Positions 25,901-32,298 of a stretch of 64,000 nt of DNA are shown one piece after another. The translations under genes were made by a program, and so were the position numbers. The stretch spans positions 9,706,790-9,770,789 of the forward strand of contig NC_088653.1 in the NCBI RefSeq assembly GCF_964019385.1. Direction: 5' to 3'. Source of the DNA: Sycon ciliatum (taxonomy: Eukaryota > Porifera > Calcarea > Leucosolenida > Sycettidae). Numbering within the stretch: position 1 is the first letter of the stretch; each line of letters starts with the position of its first letter. Under the pieces are notes generated by a model that saw only the letters and a program-made list of their open reading frames with translations, searched no databases and was not told the DNA's origin.

Positions 25901-28900
25901 CACACTTATCTTATTGTGGGTGCTGGGCTGGCATGAGGGCTGCTGCCGCTGGTGAAGCACTTAGCATACTGGGGCCGCCGAATTGCCCATTGGCTGCTCC
26001 ACCAAATCACGGTTGGTGTTGCCGTGGACCACGCTGCTGGCTGAGGCATACTCTGGCCATGTGACCCACCTGTCCACAGGCATAGCAGGTGACTCCCGCA
26101 GAGCCCAGAACTCTGCCTCCGTCTCCGAACGCCCCGAAGCCAGTGTTTCTTCGGCCGAACTGTGCAGGCGGCCGCGACATATACTGCTGGCTGGGGGTGC
26201 GAAAATTCCGCTGCTGATGCTCCCGCGTGCTATCAGGACGTGCTGCTATCCGCCGTGCTGTTGCAGCCGCCTGAGCAATCCTCTTTTCATCTGCCATCCT
26301 GTCACCCAGCACACCGTTTTCATATACTTCGACTGTTTTCCAATCGTAAGCGTCCGCAATCCGGAGATGCTTCTGGCGGAGGGTCAGGGTCGCGTTAATT
26401 TATGCTAGGTATGCAGCCGCGTCTGATGGCAGTTGAGTGAGCGCTTCCTCCACGCCATCGAGCACAGTTTGGTTTACGTCGAATTGTTTTTGCAGGCCAG
26501 CTTGCTTCAACATGACGTGGTTCGACTTGGAGGCTGCCAGCTCAGCCCGTGCAGCCCTCGTCTCTCTCTCTTGACATCCTGGATCTCTTCTGACAGCTGT
26601 CTGAAGGCCTGCGCGAACCAAGCTGGCGGGGAGCCGGCAACCTCCGGGGGACCAACCATGACAGGATCCGGAGCAGGTACTTGCTCCTCGACGTTGCCAG
26701 CACGGATACGCTTTCGGGCTGTGCCGACAGGTCCAGGTGAGGCGGACTGGGTCCGCTTTTTTCTGGGTGGAACTGGGATTTGAACCAGGGGTGCAAGCGA
26801 AACGCTTGCCAGCGAGTTTTTACTTCTCGTTTGTGGCATGGTCAAACTCTTCCCCGGACGAACAAAAATGCAAACTACAACGAAAAGAGAAAGACCACGA
26901 TGAAGAGAAAAGTTTGAGAACACTGACAAAAAACAGCTGACGCAATCCTGGTGCAGTAATTATGGTGAAAATGCTGGCAAAAAAATACATTTTTCGTTTC
27001 ATTCGCTACGCTCAGCCAACGAAAAATAACACTTTTTGAAACACCTATAACTCTGTGAAACATGACAATTTTAGACCTAGGTGTTTTTACAAAGTGATCT
27101 GCTGAGATACAGCAATGCCATGGTATAGATCACTCAAAATGCTCAAAAATGACGTGAGCCACCTTTTTGAATTTAGAGGCTCATTTGATCTATGAGCTTG
27201 CTCAGGTCTCAAAGAGAACTTCAGTTTGCAGGAGATTCTGTACGAAAAAAAGAGTCATTGTCTCTGTGGATAGTGAATACATGACAAGTTGGGAATGTGT
27301 TTTATGCTTACCTTTTATGAAATCAGTTTACAATTTATACCCATTCCTATAATCAAATTTGTCTGCACCGAGCCATGGATAGCCTTTTTCATATGCTGTT
27401 TTCTGTTCTTTCCTGTTGAATGTATCAGGCCATGCTGAGCGTCATGCTGCTCATGAAACCTGTGGTACTGTCCTACCCACTTCACCACTGTAAGTTCTAC
27501 GCGTGCATTGCTCAACAATGAAGTATAGAACCGTTGAATCAGTCCTAGGTAACATTCAGTGAAATGTACTGCACCATTTCCAACATAATGAGTCAGGCCG
27601 GCCCAGTGAGTGAGTTCTCAGACCATGATTGTGCAATGACAGGTATATGTATCATGATCAAGTCCTGACTTGAAGGGGATTGCTTCAACTGGGCTGTACA
27701 CCACAGTGAGTTGGGAACACGAGGTGTGGAAAACAGGGCAACATTGATGCAGAAAGTGGGTTTTCACCTTTGCCCATATACTATAATTGGTGAATCTGAG
27801 TTTTCCTCTCCATCCGTAAAGAAGCGGCATCTGACGACTTTTCATGTTGTCTTTTCATGGGGTCTTTTCATGTGGTCTTTTCATGTAGTCTTTTCATGTG
27901 GTCTTTTCATGTGGTCTTTTCATGTAGCATTTTCATGTGGTCTTTTCATGTGGCATTTTCATGTGGTCTTTTCATGTAGTCTTTTCCTGTGGTATTTTCA
28001 TGTGGTCTTTTCATGTGGTCTTTTCATGTGGTCTTTTCATGTGGCATTTTCATGTGGTCTTTTCATGTAGTATTTTCATGTGGTCTTTTCATGTGGTCTT
28101 TTCATCTGGTCTTTTAATGTGGTCTTTTCATGTGGTCTTTTCATGTAGTCTTTTCATGTGGTATTTTCATGTTGTCTTTTCATGTGGTCTTTTCATGTAG
28201 TCTTTTCATGTGGTATTTTCATGTGGTCTTTTCATGTGGTCTTTTCATGTGGTCTTTTCATGTGGTCTTTAAAAAAAAAATTATTTATGGATTCCCGAAA
28301 GGCCGATTCATGTGGTCTTTTCATGTGACGGCGTCATCCCTAGAAACCAGAAAGGGCCTATTGAGCTGTGTAGTTCCCAGATCCTTTTAAAACACATTTC
28401 CCTATTTTGAGGTTCATGAGAAGAAAGTAAAGATCGCAGACGCGTAACACAACCGTTTGTAGAATTGTGTTGAGAAACACAACCAGTTTAGGAAGTTTCG
28501 CTTGTACAAGGCCACCACCATGCCTGAGATACCAGGGTGGCAGATGCAGTGCGTGACAGCGAAGGTGACTTAGTAAGTATCACAAGCAATGCCCGACAAG
28601 GTGCAAACCTCATTAGCTGCCTCTATGTTACCCTCACTTCAAATACAGTCAGGGCTCACCCGACCATACAAAATTCGAAAAGCGTCGACCACCATTTTGA
28701 AAACATGGCGATGGCGCCGAGGCCAGAGTGTGTGCAGTCATAGCGGCTACGCACCCGAGTTCATGCTCCTCGATGTACAGCGATGTACAGTCTAGTCGTA
28801 AAATACCGGTATTTTACGACTCCCTGGTCTCTACTCTGTACAGCAAAGGGCCAGTGCCGAAGCGCATCTTGTTCTTTGATGTCGGGAAAGACACGCGGAG

Positions 28901-31900
28901 AAGACGTCCTTTCTCTAAGCCATCTTGGTCATTTTTCTCAATCCGCTGGTGGGTGTCGACCACTATATTATGTCCGTGAGGTACTGGTGAACTGGAGTCC
29001 TGGCATCTACAAGAATTTGCCGCGCCTAGCTAACCAATGTTGTCTGTAGAACTCAGCATTTCCTGATTGCGACTCGGCACACCCTTTTCTGTTTGGCCTC
29101 GCAGCTTTCACGCTGCGAGTGGGGAGTTTTCTGGCCACAAATGAATCCCTTAGTCATGACCATGATGAGAGGTGACTGGTATGATCCCTGACTGGCACGA
29201 GTCCTTAGCTTGAGTCAACACGAAGGTAAACTCTTCACTTGGAACGCTTGCTGTCGCCTCCGTCCTTTCTTGTTGCACTTCCCGATATGCGCAAGGCTGC
29301 CAGTTTTTGTTGGTGCGCGCGGCGACGCACGGCCGACCTTGATATCTTCAAAAAGTAGACCATCGGTTCTCCTTGGCCGATTTTCACCATCGATAGCTCA
29401 TTTTCAAGGTCTTGGAATTCTCTATCGGTTTACCGTCCCTGGTTTCTAATTTTCTCTTCATTCACTTGTTTGCACGCCTTCGCGTTTGAGTGATTTAACC
29501 ATCCGATCTCAGCCAAACGAAGGCAAAATCGAAAAATTCGAGACGGTAACCCTCCAAAGACACACTTTCTGAACACGAATCCACAATCGCCTAATGTCTA
29601 AAACCAACGAATACAGCCAAGTTCCACTCAGAAAACACCCCACAATTGCAAGAAACAGCCCGTTTTGCCATGCGCTGAATGGTCAAATCCAAATGACTGT
29701 TATTGGCGCTTTGTACGGTCGTGGTGAGCCCTGACAGTGTAGTCAGTAGCCAGTTAACCGTGGTTGTCAGAGCAGTTAACTGCATGTAAAGTGGTTCACG
29801 CTTGCATCACAGCATATGTTAAGACAGTACACGCTCACTGGTGTCAGCACTGGTCTTGAACTCAGAACCTTGGGATTCGCAGGAAAGCCCACAACCACTC
29901 GACCAAAGTGCTGGTCAGTAGGCAGTAGCAATAATTTCCCTACACTGTTTGTTTAATAACATGTTTTGCAAAAACTCACTTCAGCATATTGTGGTGAGTG
30001 CATGAACGGGTGTACTGCCTAAAGCCTAGTGTGAGGTAAAGTGTGTGAAGAGAACTGCGGGCAGTAGTGTAGGCAGTGGTGTAGGCAGTAGTGTAGGCAG
30101 TAGTGTAGGCAGTAGTGCTGGCAGTAGTGTAGGCAATAGTGTAGGCAGTAGTGTAGGCAGTAGTGTAGGCAGTAGTGTAGGCGGTAGTGTAGGCAGTAGT
30201 GTAGGCAGTAGTGTAGGCAGTAGTGTGGGCAGTAGTGCAGGCAGTAGTGTGGGCAGTAGTGTAGGCAGTAGTGTAGGCAGTAGTGCAGGCAGTAGTGTGG
30301 GCAGTAGTGTAGGCAGTAGTGTAGGCAGTAGTGTAGGCAGTATTGTAGGCAGTAGGGTAGGCAGTAGTGTAGGCAGTAGTGCAGGCAGTAGTGTAGGCAG
30401 TAGTGTAGGCAGTAGTGTAGGCAGTAGTGTAGGCAGTAATGCAGGCAGTAGTGCAGGCAGTAGTGCAGGCAGTAGTGTAGGCAGTAGTGTAGGCAGTAGT
30501 GTAGGCAGTAGTGCAGGCAGTAGTGTAGGCAGTAGTGTAGGCAGTAGTGTAGGCAGTAGTGTAGGCAGTAGTGTAGGCAGTAGTGCAGGCAGTAGTGTAG
30601 GCAGTAGTCTAGGCAGTAGTGTAGGCAGTAGTGTAGGCAGTAGTGTAGGCAGTAGTGTAGGCAGTAGTGTAGGCAGTAGTGTAGGCAGTAGTGTAGGCAG
30701 TAGTGTAGGCATTAGTGTAGGCAGTAGTGTAGGCAGTAGTGTAGGCAGTAGTGTAGGCAGTAGTGTGGGCAGTAGTGTGGGCAGTAGTGTAGGCAGTAGT
30801 GTAGGCAGTAGTGTAGGCAGTAGTGCAGGCAGTAGTGCAGGCAGTAGTGTAGGCAGTAGTGTAGGCAGTAGTGTAGGCAGTAGTGCAGGCAGTAGTGTAG
30901 GCAGTAGTGTAGGCAGTAATGCAGGCAGTAGTGCAGGCAGTAGTGTAGGCAGTAGTGTAGGCAGTAGTGTAGGCAGTAGTGCAGGCGGTAGTGCAGGCAG
31001 TAGTGTAGGCAGTAGTGTAGGCAGTAGTCTAGGCAGTAGTGTAGGCAGTAGTGTAGGCAGTAGTGTAGGCAGTAGTGTAGGCAGTAGTGTAGGCAGTAGT
31101 GTAGGCAGTAGTGTAGGCAGTAGTGTAGGCAGTAGTGTAGGCAGTAGTGCAGGCAGTAGTGTAGGCAGTAGTGTAGGCAGTAGTGTAGGCAGTGGTGCAG
31201 GCAGTAGTGCAGGCAGTAGTGTAGGCAGCACTGAAGAGTTTAGGCAGAAGTGTGGGCAGAATTGTAGGTGGCAATCATAATAATAATAATAATACGGGTC
31301 GCATGTCTCCCAGATAATGGATTCCACGCATCTGTCAACTGTTTCACCATGAAATAGATTGCAGCAGGAAGAATAGCAGACGAAAAAAACCATATACAGG
31401 TTCTAGCACATGACAAGTACATGCCATTTTTTTCACCGATGTACATTTGTCAATGAAGTCCAGCCATAGCTTTTTGTCCCGTGCAGTGTTGAGGCAATCC
31501 TCGAGCGTGTGTCCGAGAGGGGAGATGTCGGATTTCACCACTAGTCGGTAGTGCGGGCAAATGTAGGCAGTAATGCGGGCAGAAGTGTATGCAGTAGTGC
31601 GGGCAGGACTGATGAGTGCGGGCAAGACTGGGGAGTGCGGGCAGGACTGAGGAGTGCGGGTAGAACTGATCAGCGTTGGAGGAATTGTGGGAAGGAGTGC
31701 CGGAAGGAGTGTGATCAGGCATGCGAGCCGAGAAGTGCGGGGAGGAGTATAGGCAAGAGTGCGAGCATGATTGTGTTCAGGAATGTTGGCAGGAGTGTGG
31801 GCAGTAGTGCGGTCAGGACTGCGCGCAGAAAAGTGTGGGAAGGGGAGCGTGGGCAAAAAATGTGCGGACAAGAGTGTGGGCAGGCGTTTGGGCGGTGGGA

Positions 31901-32245
31901 AGCGTGTGTTCAGGAATGCGCGCAGGAGTGCGGCCAGGAATGCGCGCAGGAGTGCAGCCAGGAATGTCGGCAACTATATGTGTGCGCATGTATGGATTTT
32001 CATGTGATCAACTGGTGAGTATATTGCATGTTTGTTCACTTTAAATGTGTGTGTACAGTAAAACCTGGTTTGAGTGACCTCTCGTTTTAACCACTACCTG
32101 ATCTTAACGACCGTTTTTCCATGCACAGACAGTTCTACACAGAGAGTGTGGGACCTGGTTCTAAAGACCACCTGGTTTTAATGACCGCTTTTCCTTGCAC
32201 CGTGTCATGGTCGCATAAACCAGGTTTTACTGTATGTGTGTGTGT

Positions 32246-32298
<53 letters not shown>

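Larger units (their letters stand above)
23224..27038 (-). mobile_element. DIRS-order (PAT-like) tyrosine-recombinase retrotransposon, degraded
   Basis: On the minus strand the order is repeat A1 (27,038-26,872), gag, reverse transcriptase, tyrosine recombinase, then B1 (23,900-23,785), A2 (23,792-23,612) and B2 (23,340-23,224). That is the split direct repeat layout A1-ORFs-B1-A2-B2 of PAT/Ngaro-type elements. The octamer ACTTTTTG occurs at the left end, the right end and the internal A2/B1 junction, as expected when a recombinase inserts a circle. About 270 bp separate A2 and B2, which is unusual. Coding regions are frameshifted and the RT is truncated, so it is defective. Confidence 0.82.
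23035..27182. mobile_element. MITE with GAGCCTCTA ends, split by a retroelement
   Basis: GAGCCTCTA at 23,035 and TAGAGGCTC at 27,174 are inverted, and copy 1 has neither, running ACAACTTGATC straight on (12,126). Removing the inner element (23,224-27,038) leaves about 335 bp. Short TTGA/CTT-like flanks could be the target duplication. Superfamily not assigned. Confidence 0.65.

Noticed and set aside
26745-26800. TGGGATTTGAACCAGGG resembling a tRNA T arm
   Set aside because: It lies in the gag coding frame of the retroelement, and no acceptor stem or anticodon arm is present.
30026-31393. 455-residue and 411-residue repeat ORFs
   Set aside because: The same minisatellite artefact in the second copy.
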